A stretch of DNA of 64,000 nt from Pycnopodia helianthoides. Its lineage: Eukaryota; Echinodermata; Asteroidea; Forcipulatida; Asteriidae. The translations under genes and the position numbers were made by a program. The DNA is taken from assembly GCA_032158295.1 (NCBI GenBank), contig CM063252.1, forward strand, positions 18,620,036 through 18,684,035. The letters are read 5' to 3'. Shown here in pieces: positions 47,340 through 64,000 of the stretch (its first letter is position 1; each line of letters starts with the position of its first letter). Below the pieces are notes generated by a model that searched no databases, was not told the DNA's origin, and saw nothing but the letters and a program-made list of their open reading frames with translations.

Positions 47340-48492
47340 AGATGCCAAAGACAAATACCTTAATTTTGGACCAGGACAAAACAAAATTTGCAATAAATTA
47401 AATGAACTTAAAGGGGAGTACAGTATTTTAAACTAATTTTGAAATCCAATGGGTACATTTTTTAAAGAGAGAAAGAACTGTACAAATTCTCACCTCAAAA
47501 AACACATTGTACTTGAATTGTGTGACTGATGTATTGATTAAATTATTAATTATAGTATTTATTACTTTTTCTTAATGACTGTTGCATTCTAAATGGGACA
47601 GTATTAAATGCACTATTTTTCTGAATTAAACTAATGTGAACAGCACAGAAATGATAGCACAATAAATCTGCATTCTTTGTTGGTGATTTTTCGGTGGGAT
47701 TTATATTCAAACCCCATAGAATGCATTTTAAGTATTGCACATATTTCAGTCTTCTTGAAAATGTACTTGTATTGTCACTTTTATAAATTAATAATCAGAG
47801 TTTGGCCGCTTCTGAATGAAGCAACATTGCCTTTAGGCCAAATAATAATAAAAACATGTTTAGCGTCCCCGCCCGCTTTCTTTTTAGAGGCCGCCCTTTT
47901 TTTTCCCTAGCTGCTCATGCTGGCTGAGTGGAGCACTACAACTCAATTTTAAATGCAAATACTAAGCCTTTATAAATACCCGTTATGTGGTTCAAATTCC
48001 TACTAAAAGGACAATCAGTTAAAAATACTCAACACAACCAGTTTTTGCCTTTAACCAAATGTTTTATTGTTTCTTCAGGAAGATTCTAAGATTTGATGTC
48101 AAGGGCAGCAACACTTTGTGACTTAAAAAATGTACAGCATTCAAAAGAAGCTGCCATTCTTTTTTTTGTATGTGTCGATTGGCAGTGCCTGTCTTTCCGG
48201 TGTGTCTGTCCTTTCCAAACTATTTCTTACAAAATATTTTGAAAGAAAACTCAAAACAAAATTTACCATTGGATAAACGGTATTACTCAAGAGTAGCTTG
48301 TCCAAAAAATGTGAAACCTCTTGTTGGTCAAGTGGTAGTGCATCTCTTGATTCAAAACCTTAGCAATACTATTGCTACGTTTTGCAGCGATTTTGCCGAC
48401 ATGACGTATCAGGTTTCTTTTTTTACACTTTCGATGGAGGCCTTCAGGTTTTTTTACCTCAGTATACCTCAGAACAACTCAAAGTTTAACTA

Positions 48493-48590
48493 GAAGCTAC
48501 GGCTACGACTTTTGCAAAGGATGTCCTATACTTCAATGTATGACATGGCAATCTAGCCGTAGCCGTAGCCGAAGTCGCCAATTCAGAAAC
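48493..48590. mobile_element. Small MITE, GGCTACGGCT family
   Basis: AAGCTACGGCTACGACTTTT and TAGCCGTAGCCGTAGCCGAA are inverted ends. Same family as 14683-14775 and 60421-60556. Confidence 0.7.
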
Positions 48591-49058
48591 TGGATTTTAG
48601 TAAATTGCTATCAAAGTGCTCCATTTTAGAATGAACTTGATTCAAAGTTACATGGCCGGATTGTCGCTGAAAGATTTTTTTTCTGACAGATTATGTCATT
48701 TCAAAACGAAGAACATGAAAAAATGGGTGCATTTGCTACAGACAATGCATAACATACAGGTAACAAAATTGTTTGTACATGGCTGATGGACAAGAGATAA
48801 CGTCAGGATCCGACAATAGTTCCAATGTTCGCTTCTAATTAACTACTACTTATCAGTGAAGGGTTTTGTGTGTAATTCTTTTCAATAAAAGCTTATAACT
48901 TTCTTGAATCAATAAAAACAAAATATAAATTTTGGGGTAAAATTGGCAAAAAATCAGATCAAGCCCTTCCCCATTCAGTTTGCTCTGGCCCACAATGTGA
49001 TTACTTGTATTTTGTCACCCAAAGATTTCCCGTTATTTACACATTTTTCCCACAGAGC

Positions 49059-52000
49059 CTAATCTTCTTCTAGGTCCAGATCCAAGTCTTCCATTTCTTG
49101 AAAAAGGGACTCATCGACCTCAACTCTGTCAGCTGAAAAACAGGAAAAGAAAAGATTGCTTTAAAATCAAGTTATCAACAAATACCATTTAATTGAATGT
49201 CTCAACATCACCTTTCTCACTCACCATTTTTTACCAGGATAATTTTTCTAATTCCACTGACATTTTCAGCATTAGATTTAGACTTGCAACTTTGTACTTG
49301 CAAAAAAAAAAGCGGGAATGGTCCACACAGAACAAAAGAAGAAGAGGAAACCAACAGGGCCCAATTTCATAGAGCTGCTTAAGCAGAGAATTATGCTTAG
49401 CAACTTTCTGCTAAGCACAAATAAGCAGGATACCAGTCACAGATTGTACACATGACATGGTATTTTGGTTGGTAACCTTATTCTGGTAAGCAATGTTTTT
49501 ATGTGCTTAGCTACTTTGGCTCTTCTTACCGCGGAATTTGTGCTTATGGCTAATAGGTTATGCGCTTAACAGGGCACCATAAGCGCATAATTTTGCAGTA
49601 AGCAGAGCCATGAAATTGAACACTGATCAAAGGTTGAATTCATGTACATGTATGACCTAAATCATGCTGTGGTCATCTGTGTCAGGTACCCTGTATACAA
49701 CAGTAACAGTGGCAGTTTAAATGTTCATATCATGAAAAGGACCACACTATCTGGGCCCAATTTCATAGAGTTGCTTCAGCCGAAAATATAGCTTAACAAT
49801 TGTCTGCTAAGCAGAAATGAGCAGGATACAAGTCACAAGTTGTACATGTGACATGGTAGTTTGGCTGGTAACCTTATTCTGGTAAGCATAATTTGTTGTG
49901 CTTAGCTACTTTTTGTGCTTATTAAGCAGCTCTATGAAATTGGGCCCCGTTCCTTCCAGCTTCGGTTTGGTTACATTGGGTAGAATAGAAGAAAAGCAAG
50001 ATGGCTGCAAATCGACTTGACACTTTAACAAAATTATGCACAATTTATTGTTAACATAAGAAAGCCACAACTTACTTTCATCTAATAATGCCATGTCCGA
50101 GTCATCAAGATTGTGATCTCTCTCGAAGAGCTCTCTTCCTAAAAAAACAAAGAATTAATTATTTAAAATATTAGGCATTTTCAACAACACCTGTAGCTTC
50201 AAAGACTTGCCTGTTGCAAAAAAGGAAAAAAGCTCTAAAGAGGCTCATTTTGTATCTTGAATAAAGTTGTTTTCCTAGACCTCGGAGTATGACGAGCGGT
50301 CTAGTGCACTGGAATCAGTTCTTGTGACCAAGTCTTCAAGGTGTGTGTTTGAATCCAGTTGTGTGTGTGTGTTTGAATCCGGTTGTGGTGTGTGTTTGTA
50401 ATCCGGTTGTGTTGTTTTGAATCCGGTGTTGTGTGTGTGTGTTTGAATCCGGTTGTGGTGTGTGTTTGAATCCGGTTGTGACAAAAGTTGGTTATCTTCA
50501 CCCAGGGGTAAATGGGTACCTGTGAGGGTAGAAATGGTTCTTGTGATTGATTTAGCCTAGTGCGCTACATATGGGCAGCACAGGCTGTATACTTCGCAGG
50601 GAGCTAAGATGGTTTCAGGAATGAACGGGGGGTAATTATAATCATACATAATGAGCGTCAAAACTGGCGGATAACAACACTCTATAAATGTCCATTGTTA
50701 TTGTTTTTTACTTATTATGTATAGGTGGAATCAACAAGCTGCACAAGTTGGCGTGCAGCATAAAGTTCAATTTTTATTGTTACTTTGACCACCTTGCTAC
50801 TCTCACGAACTTGAGGAAACACAAGTTTCATGTAAGATTTTAAAAAATGCCCTGAGTAATCTGTACAAATTTTTCGTCAACAAAGTAATTGAAGAAAGTT
50901 AAACTTGTAGTTTGCCCCATAAGAATATTTGTTGACAATTTTGTGAACAGTTAGTTTCTTTTGTGGATTACCTGTAAGTTTCTTTGACAGTTCTGCTGTC
51001 ATTTTCTTTTCCCTTGCTATTAACCACTCCTTGTCAAAACTCTCTTTCCAGATAAGAAAAGATTCTATCGTCATCAGCTTCCCTTTTATTCTTAGTTCCT
51101 GAAACAAATTAATATACAAAGCAATACAATTTGATTTATAAAATGTGAAGAAGACTATAAATGACTGGAAACCAGAAAAACTTGCAGTTTAAACAGTCTG
51201 TTGGTTGATTTTGATTAGATTGCAATTCCCTTGTAACAAAAACAGCATACAAAGGATCAATGTTATTCCCAATCCTACAAACCCTTAACCTGGTTTAAAC
51301 TGATTAATAGACTCAAAATCCCCAATCCTACAAACCCTTAACCTGGTTTAAACTGATTAATAGACTCAAAATCCCAAGCCTTCAAACCCTTAACCTGGTT
51401 TAAACTGATCAATAGACTCAAAATCCCCAATCCTAAAAACCCTTAACCTGGTTTAAACTTATTTGTGGACTCAAAACAAGTTGCACAAGTTGTTGCATCA
51501 TCAAATTGTCATCATAATTCACAGTGAATAGTTTTCCTATATTGTACTTTATATAAGTACAATATAGAAACTATTTACTTTGATGTTGAAGTAATGTGAA
51601 TCCAAATGTAAAAGCAAACACAAAAAATATACTTGGAAAATAAGTTACCAAATGCTGAGGAATTTTGATAGATTCTTGAAATCTCCTTGAAATTTTGAAA
51701 GAAATTACAATTCTACCTCTTCCTCTCTCTTTTGGTTTTCTTCTTCTTCTTCTTGTAGCTTAACTTCTCCTGGATTTTCTTGTCTTCATCTACTTTGTTG
51801 TTGAGGAACTGTTGAGTTTCTGAGACTAATATGAACACCATTGCCATACCCAGATTCTCTTCAATCTAAGAATATTTGGAAGTAATGGGAGGGGGGGTTA
51901 CTAGTTTTAAATAAATTTTTTTGTGACCCATAAAATAGTGATAAGGAAGTCATGTGAAACAAATGCTCTGCAGAAAGCAAATGAACTTAACCCTCCTAGT

Positions 52001-53784
52001 CTTGGAAACATTTTCCTGGACGGGAGATGTCCAACCATTTGAAACTATTTGACTGCATGAGTATTGGTGGCACAGCTGTGCACAGAACTAAATGTGTACA
52101 TGTGTGCACTAATGTGTACACTAAGTCGATGCATTTACCACATATAGTTAAAGTGCTTTCAAGACAAGTGCGAGGACCTTGTACTCAATTCGTTTTGGTA
52201 CCGGGAGCCAGTGGATGAAATTGAATGGTCAAGACAGTAGGAGGATTGACAGTGTACTATGTACATGTACATGCATTCACCACATGAAATGTCATATTGA
52301 AGGCTGTCATACTTTATCTATCATTCACAACCACAGTGGATGATATTGAATGGTCAAACAGTAGGAGGGTTGACTGTGTACTGTATGCATTTACCACATG
52401 TCATATTTTAGGTGGCATACTTTACAAGTCCCAAATATACATTCATGAAACTTTGGCAAGAGAGCCTTTGCTGGTTATCAAATATTTTCTGTGCTTGCAA
52501 ATTAGCAAGCAATGCAGCTCTGATTTGTTTGTGTTGCTTTCACCTGTTGCTGCAGTAATTCTGTTATCTTTTCCTGATCTTCCTCATCTATATTCCTGTC
52601 CTCTGTCACCTCAAATATTGGAGCTGCATCTGGGTATGTCGGTGTGTAGGTGAACTGTAGAGTTGCACTGTACGTCTCTGAAATAATGCAAGATGTATTT
52701 GCAATTGAGAAACATTTCTCAGTCCAACTGAGTTCAATCAGTTACAATCTAATAAAAGGTGGACTTTTTCCTTTAAGGTTAGGGATTACCAGTTACAAAA
52801 AAACAAACTGCCTACATCCTTATGGACTGTGAAGGGGGTATAATGCTGTTTCAGCCCCAGGAGTAGGTGACAACATGCCCCTGGTGACAGTTGATGTGGG
52901 TTGACAGCCCAAATCAGTTGTTAAGTGTAGCCCTCACCTTGAAGTGGCCGTCTGGCCTTGTGAGTTGGGCGATATCTCATAACAAATGTTTTTAAAAGGA
53001 GTACCTTTAATACCATTATCTTTTCCTGTGAACACGCCATGGTGCTGTGTGTGTGTGTGTGTGTGGTGGAGGGGTGGGGGGGGGGGTGGTGAGGACTGTT
53101 GTATAGTATTTGAAGGGATGGGGGTGTGTTTGGGGAAGAGGGGAAGGGGGTACTTAGTAACTTACCATCCTCTTCATTTCCAGTATCCTCTGAACACACA
53201 GTGACGTGGAAGCAGTATGGATCTTCAGACAAAACTAATGTTTACATAAAGAAAGAAAATGTTAGCTACTTTCAAATTCCAAAAATTAGGCACTGTCATT
53301 TACTACACTTTTTTGTAGACATGTTTTAAGTTAAAAAGACTAAGATACACCAAACCATGATTAGACATGGTTAGAAATGGACGTTCTAGAACTGGGATCA
53401 ACAATTGACAAATTAAGTGAACTTTAGAACCAAGATCAGTTCTTCAGTACTTAGAATTAATATTATTTATGTACTAAAAAATGTAGCATTGTCATTTGAT
53501 CCTGCCGAGTCTGAATCTACTCCTAAAAGCCATGACATGAGGTTCGTTCCGCTATCGTGGCTACCGGATACGGAATTTTAGCCTTAATCAATTACTTACA
53601 GTACAGAAAGAAAACAAAGTTTTAATGATGAAAGAACGATTAAGTAAGAAGTAATTCAATTGCAAAAATAAATAAATCATTTTAATTAAAATAAATGCAA
53701 ATGAACAGCACCTGTGAATTCGTCTGGATAAATGGATTGCAAAGCAGCGATTTCATTTGTCTGCTCCTCCTTGTAGTCAGTCAT
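49059..53784 (-). CDS. RWDD1: RWD domain-containing protein 1, with one-base frame break
   Basis: Seven exons on the minus strand: 53784-53712, 53234-53166, 52677-52544, 51865-51717, 51098-50972, 50138-50076 and 49132-49059. Motifs follow human RWDD1 in order. The RWD domain (about 1-110) has the start MTDYKEEQTNEIAALQSIYP, VLSEDPYCFHVTV, and the family's YPxxxP turn as TYPDAAP. Then come EENLGMAMVFILVSETQ, an acidic Glu/Lys helix, MTIESFLIWKESFDKEW, and a tail with VEVDESLFQEMEDLDLDLEE. RWDD1 (the DFRP2/GIR2 family) partners the GTPase DRG2 on ribosomes. Exon 4 is 149 nt where 150 is needed: the reading frame entering differs from the one leaving. The simplest fix is one missing A in the A4 run (T4 on the plus strand, 51775-51778). 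With it the protein is 229 aa; human is about 243, and the acidic tail here is shorter. Gene identity is secure; intactness is not. Confidence 0.9.
49358..49619. mobile_element. Composite MITE joining the GAGCT and GGCTCT subfamilies
   Basis: The left end GGGCCCAATTTCATAGAGCT belongs to one subfamily; the right end TAAGCAGAGCCATGAAATTG belongs to the other. A GGCTCTTCTTACCGCGGAAT segment sits inside. It could be a nested insertion or a recombination product. Confidence 0.75.
49753..49946. mobile_element. Palindromic MITE, GGGCCCAATTTCATAGAGTT copy
   Basis: Inverted ends GGGCCCAATTTCATAGAGTT and AGCTCTATGAAATTGGGCCC are nearly perfect. It lies in the last RWDD1 intron, 130 bp from exon 6. Confidence 0.9.
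50275..50700 (+). mobile_element. tRNA-derived SINE with internal minisatellite
   Basis: The head has ATGACGAGCGGTCTAGTGCA. The box-B segment TTTGAATCCGGTTGTG is repeated about six times at 50341-50480 with variable GT runs. The normal body follows (CAGGGGTAAATGGGTACCTG, GGGCAGCACAGGCTGTATAC, GATGGTTTCAGGAATGAACG). RWDD1 intron 5. Confidence 0.75.
51268..51470. repeat. 53-bp tandem repeat, four copies
   Basis: Units at about 51268, 51321, 51373 and 51426 share CCCTTAACCTGGTTTAAACT followed by ATTAATAGACTCAAAATCCC. GGTTTAAACT plus AACCTGG make a small internal dyad. RWDD1 intron 4. Confidence 0.9.
52240..52420. repeat. Repeat units related to 6255-6590
   Basis: Blocks CATGCATTCACCACATG, TTTATCTATCATTC, CCACAGTGGATGATATTGAA and AACAGTAGGAGGGTTGACTG match the tandem array in the BMT2 intron. 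Confidence 0.7.
52808..52980 (+). mobile_element. SINE body fragment
   Basis: It carries only the 3' part of the family at 34424-34750: CCTACATCCTTATGGACTGT, then CCCTCACCTTGAAGTGGCCG and GTGAGTTGGGCGATATCTCA. The tRNA-like head is absent. Confidence 0.75.
53045..53092. repeat. (GT)n / poly-G simple repeat
   Basis: A GT dinucleotide run passes into a G-rich run. It is 74 bp from the end of RWDD1 exon 2, on the intron side. Confidence 0.9.
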
Positions 53785-54380
53785 GGAAATTTTCCACCTT
53801 CTCAGGTAGTTAACTTTTGGAAGAAAACAATATTTTGGAGCAGTTCAGCATCAGTTTCTCACCCAAATATTACTCTACCAGTACCAGTTCCAGCATGAGT
53901 TCCTGCAGCATAACTCAGTGTCTAAAACGTGTAGATCACAATAATTAATCAATCATCATCATGCTAAAACGTACTTACTCAATTGAGGTTAGACTTATAA
54001 TGGTCTTGATTCAAGAGGTAAAATAATATTGTTTGTTTTGACAAACCGAGTACATTAGATCCTTCTTCAATAAAATGCTGTGTTAGTAATTATTCTCCTA
54101 CCAATTTTTATCAGTTTCAATAAAAGTCGATTTTAAACCCAATATTCACATTATTTTTTAATTTAATTTCTGCCAAGCTTGAAAATAAACATTTTCAAAT
54201 ATCAAAATGACGACCGTAAAATGTAAAGGGCGCCCTCAATTATCGCATCTTATGCTCTTCCTAGGTAAAAGGCGTCTTGAGGGGGAAGAATAGCGCTACG
54301 GAAGTTATGCGCATGCTTAGTTCATTCAAATGGAGAGTGATCGATTGTAATGTAACGTCTGAACGTCTGCGGAAAAACAG
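53785..54380. promoter_or_regulatory. Candidate shared promoter region, RWDD1 / katanin
   Basis: RWDD1 starts at 53784 on the minus strand. On the plus strand a plausible noncoding first katanin exon ends at 54380, where GGAAAAACAG is followed by GTAATG. Between them is TGCGCATGC at 54308-54316, a half-to-full match to the NRF1 site common in TATA-less promoters. The katanin ATG exon begins after a TTTATAG acceptor at 55478-55479, so a 5' UTR intron of about 1.1 kb is expected. Promoter function is inferred. Confidence 0.45.
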
Positions 54381-55484
54381 GTAATGAACTTACAACAATT
54401 TATAACTTTCCAAACTGTTGATATGGTTTTTAAATGGTTACAACTAGTGGGTTAATGGAGAGTGCGAATATTGTGTGAATCTGATAGAGTTGTTGCATAA
54501 AACGGGACTTTATTTGGAAGACAGTCGAACAACCACGACCGTGACTAACAACATTCACTGACTCACATTGGACTGCACTGGCCGCGAATCAGTTCAAATT
54601 CACGGGCTGACCATTCCTCTGAGAACCCCATCGTCGTTAAGTTCAAACAAAAAAAGGTGCGGCAGTTTTCACTGCCAGTGCCATCATAATTTCTGACGTA
54701 AATCTTCCGTATCCACCTGCCACTATTTCATTATGAAATATATTATCTTATTTTCAAATTTTAATATTTAGTATTTACTCAATTCAATCAAGTCAAATGA
54801 AATGAAATGTTGCTTTTTTGGTAACTATTATATGAATATTGAATGATTGAATGACAATAATGAGTGAAAAAGTGCCAGTGGGATACAAAAACTTTTCCAT
54901 TAAATCATCCAAATCCACGCTGCTTTGTTAGTGTTAGATTGTATAGCGCCCTTATTAGTACTCTTTGATGCATATGAATAGTCGACAATCAGGATTATTA
55001 AATTGTTGAAAATTGAGACCTTACAAGTTACAGTACATAATGGATACTGTAGAGTGTAGGCCCCCTTATATTTTCTTTTGTCAATTTTTGGCTCCTGAGG
55101 ATATCTCTTTTTAAAAGGTTTCGAAATAAAGTACGAAATTGCAGTATAAAGGCAAACTACCGTTGCCGGTAAAATGTTCACTGCCTGGCGGAAATAAAAA
55201 ATTTGAATGAAGTGCCTGCTGAATGTCTAGTTTAGTGGCAACAAAATTGTTCACTAACTAGACCAGCATGCACCTCATTCCACAGTTCAGGCATGCACAG
55301 AAAGTAATTTTGAAGTAGAATTGCACACTCGACAGCCTGTTCCACTTTCCCCGCTGGAGAATTGGAGACTAGTACCCAACAGGATAGAATGGGGAAAGCT
55401 TGTGTCCGCCTGCTGTGCAGCCGACTGATGATGATGGTGAACTAAACCTAAACAAATATTTTTGCAATTGATTTTATAGCAAAA

Positions 55485-62635
<7,151 letters not shown>

Positions 62636-64000
62636 ATGCAGATAATTCGAGTCAGGGACCGGTGTCTCAGAACAGGGGCTCGGTTTCACAAAACACTAAG
62701 ATTCATCTTAAGATGAGTTGTCATTATCATCGTAGTGATTTGTATTGTCACATCACACAGCAATTAAGGTTGAAACACAGCTTAAGATCAATCTTAGCTC
62801 TTTGTTAAATCGAGCCCGGTATTTGCTTAACAATGTGAGAGAGTTTAAGATACTTGGTGGCAGCAGACATACCGGTTAAGTTTCAATTTGTTTTACACTT
62901 TTCTTTGCAAGTTCATCCAGCCATCCCTGGCTAATAAACCGAGCAAGGTGGCTAAAAAATTCAGATTGATGGTTGAAGCAAAATGTATGCAGTCTGTAAA
63001 CTGACAAGAATGCTGCACTCCCATAAATGTGCTATGATTCCAAGTTGTAAGTTCTTTATACTTAGAGGTCATGGAAAAAAGCTCATTAAAAAACACAAAT
63101 TTGACAATTTTTTATTGATGGCAAATCTTCACATCGAGGTTGTGGTATTGGAAGAAAATAAGTGAGGTAGTCAATGAAAGTAGCGAGGCAATGAAAGTAG
63201 CATTTGAATGGGTAGGTTATGCACCGATGCTCACCACATTTGAGAACCAATCTAAGAATGCTGCCTCCTATTGCTCAAAGTTTCCAACAGATGATGCAAG
63301 TCTTGTGGGTATTTGAACATCGGGCCACTGTAAAATGCTTGATTTTGTCTCCTTTGCATGTTAAAGCAATTTATGTACCCAATATTCTCAGAAATTTCCA
63401 ATCGGCACAAGACTTGCTAGGTTTAATGGAGATCACAGACAAGTTTTACCCTGTTTGTTAAAATAAAAGCCCTGTTATGTACATTACGTAAAATAATCCT
63501 CCATTTAACAACGCCTATCTATTTATCATTTCATTTTGCATTAAGAGGCATGGGTGCACCTTTGGCCCAACTCCTTGGCTATGAAAAGCCAAATATAAGC
63601 AGAGCTGCCAACTCTCCCTGATGCTGCAGGACGTTCCCTGAAAATTAACAAATCTTTCCATGTTTAAAATCTCCCTGATTACACAATGCAAAGTTTAAAG
63701 GATTAAAATCAGTAATTGATCAATTATTGAATGTATGTCAAATGGCATCAGCGAAGTAAAGGTGTTTCAGATACATACTTTGTGCCCTTGACAATTTGCT
63801 GAATACACTGATGGTGAATGAAGTGTGCATTGACCCATTATTATTCTTTGACTGTTAGTGTGAAATTATGTGTTACTTACACCGTGTATTTAGCCCCTTG
63901 TAATTTGCAATGACCTTTAAATTTTCATTCCATCGCTGTACTCCGGTTGATGTATATATTGAGAGGTTCTTTTATTTTGCCTCACCTTTATGTGACTTAC
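62636..64000 (+). other. Katanin 3' UTR and downstream sequence
   Basis: It follows the katanin stop. AATAAA at 63462-63467 is a candidate polyadenylation signal about 830 nt after the stop. No further coding exon was recognised up to the window end. The short open frames at 62893-63461 lack any domain. Confidence 0.5.
62676..62818. mobile_element. Small MITE in katanin 3' UTR
   Basis: Inverted ends GGGCTCGGTTTCACAAAACA and TTTGTTAAATCGAGCCC, starting about 40 bp after the stop codon. Same family as 61704-61840. Confidence 0.8.

Larger units (their letters stand above)
46354..49058. other. Spacer between convergent E3 and RWDD1 genes
   Basis: It contains the 3' UTRs of both genes. Candidate polyadenylation signals are AATAAA at 47392-47397 (plus) and its complement at 48063-48068 (minus). 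Mobile elements at 46657, 47148 and 48493 are listed separately. No coding exon was recognised. Confidence 0.55.

Overview
The window is nuclear DNA from an animal: AT-rich, with intron-rich genes, canonical GT-AG introns, small exons and many short non-autonomous transposons. The repeat families (palindromic elements ending in GGGCCCAATTTCATAGAGCT, tRNA-derived SINEs, elements ending in TTAAAGGCAGTGGA) and the protein sequences suggest an echinoderm, quite possibly a sea star. That is recognition from memory, not a database match. No rRNA gene, functional tRNA gene, CRISPR array or complete autonomous transposon was found.

Six protein-coding genes could be rebuilt exon by exon, with phases agreeing at every junction except two exons that look one base short. 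From left to right: BMT2 (minus, 9064-2920, 6 coding exons, 269 aa; 25S/28S rRNA adenine-N1 methyltransferase family); a Myb/SANT-like DNA-binding protein (plus, 9291-13256, 4 exons, 261 aa); TIPRL (minus, 24359-19669, 6 exons, 259 aa; TOR/PP2A-family phosphatase regulator); an AZUL-HECT E3 ubiquitin ligase of UBE3A type (plus, 27956-46353, 19 exons, 1133 aa); RWDD1 (minus, 53784-49059, 7 exons, about 229 aa); and katanin p60 (plus, 55485-62635, 509 aa). They form three divergent pairs (BMT2/Myb-like, TIPRL/UBE3A-like, RWDD1/katanin). The Myb-like gene and TIPRL, and the E3 and RWDD1, end tail to tail across repeat-rich spacers.

The best candidate for something undescribed is in katanin. The exon carrying Walker A and pore loop 1 is present twice in tandem (59011-59169 and 59233-59391). 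The copies have identical length and phase, both keep intact splice sites, and the intron between them is only 63 nt: the layout of mutually exclusive exons. They encode 48 of 53 identical residues while 32 of those 48 codons differ, so both have been under long purifying selection. The differences include the pore-loop pair Trp-Arg versus Tyr-His. The gene could therefore make two motors that differ in the substrate-gripping loop.

The next katanin exon and RWDD1 exon 4 each lack one base in a homopolymer, which looks like consensus error or, less likely, true frameshifts. Introns and spacers hold foldback elements, SINEs, two unrelated 42-bp minisatellites in neighbouring introns of the E3 gene, and a fresh-looking 92-bp palindrome with almost no mismatches.
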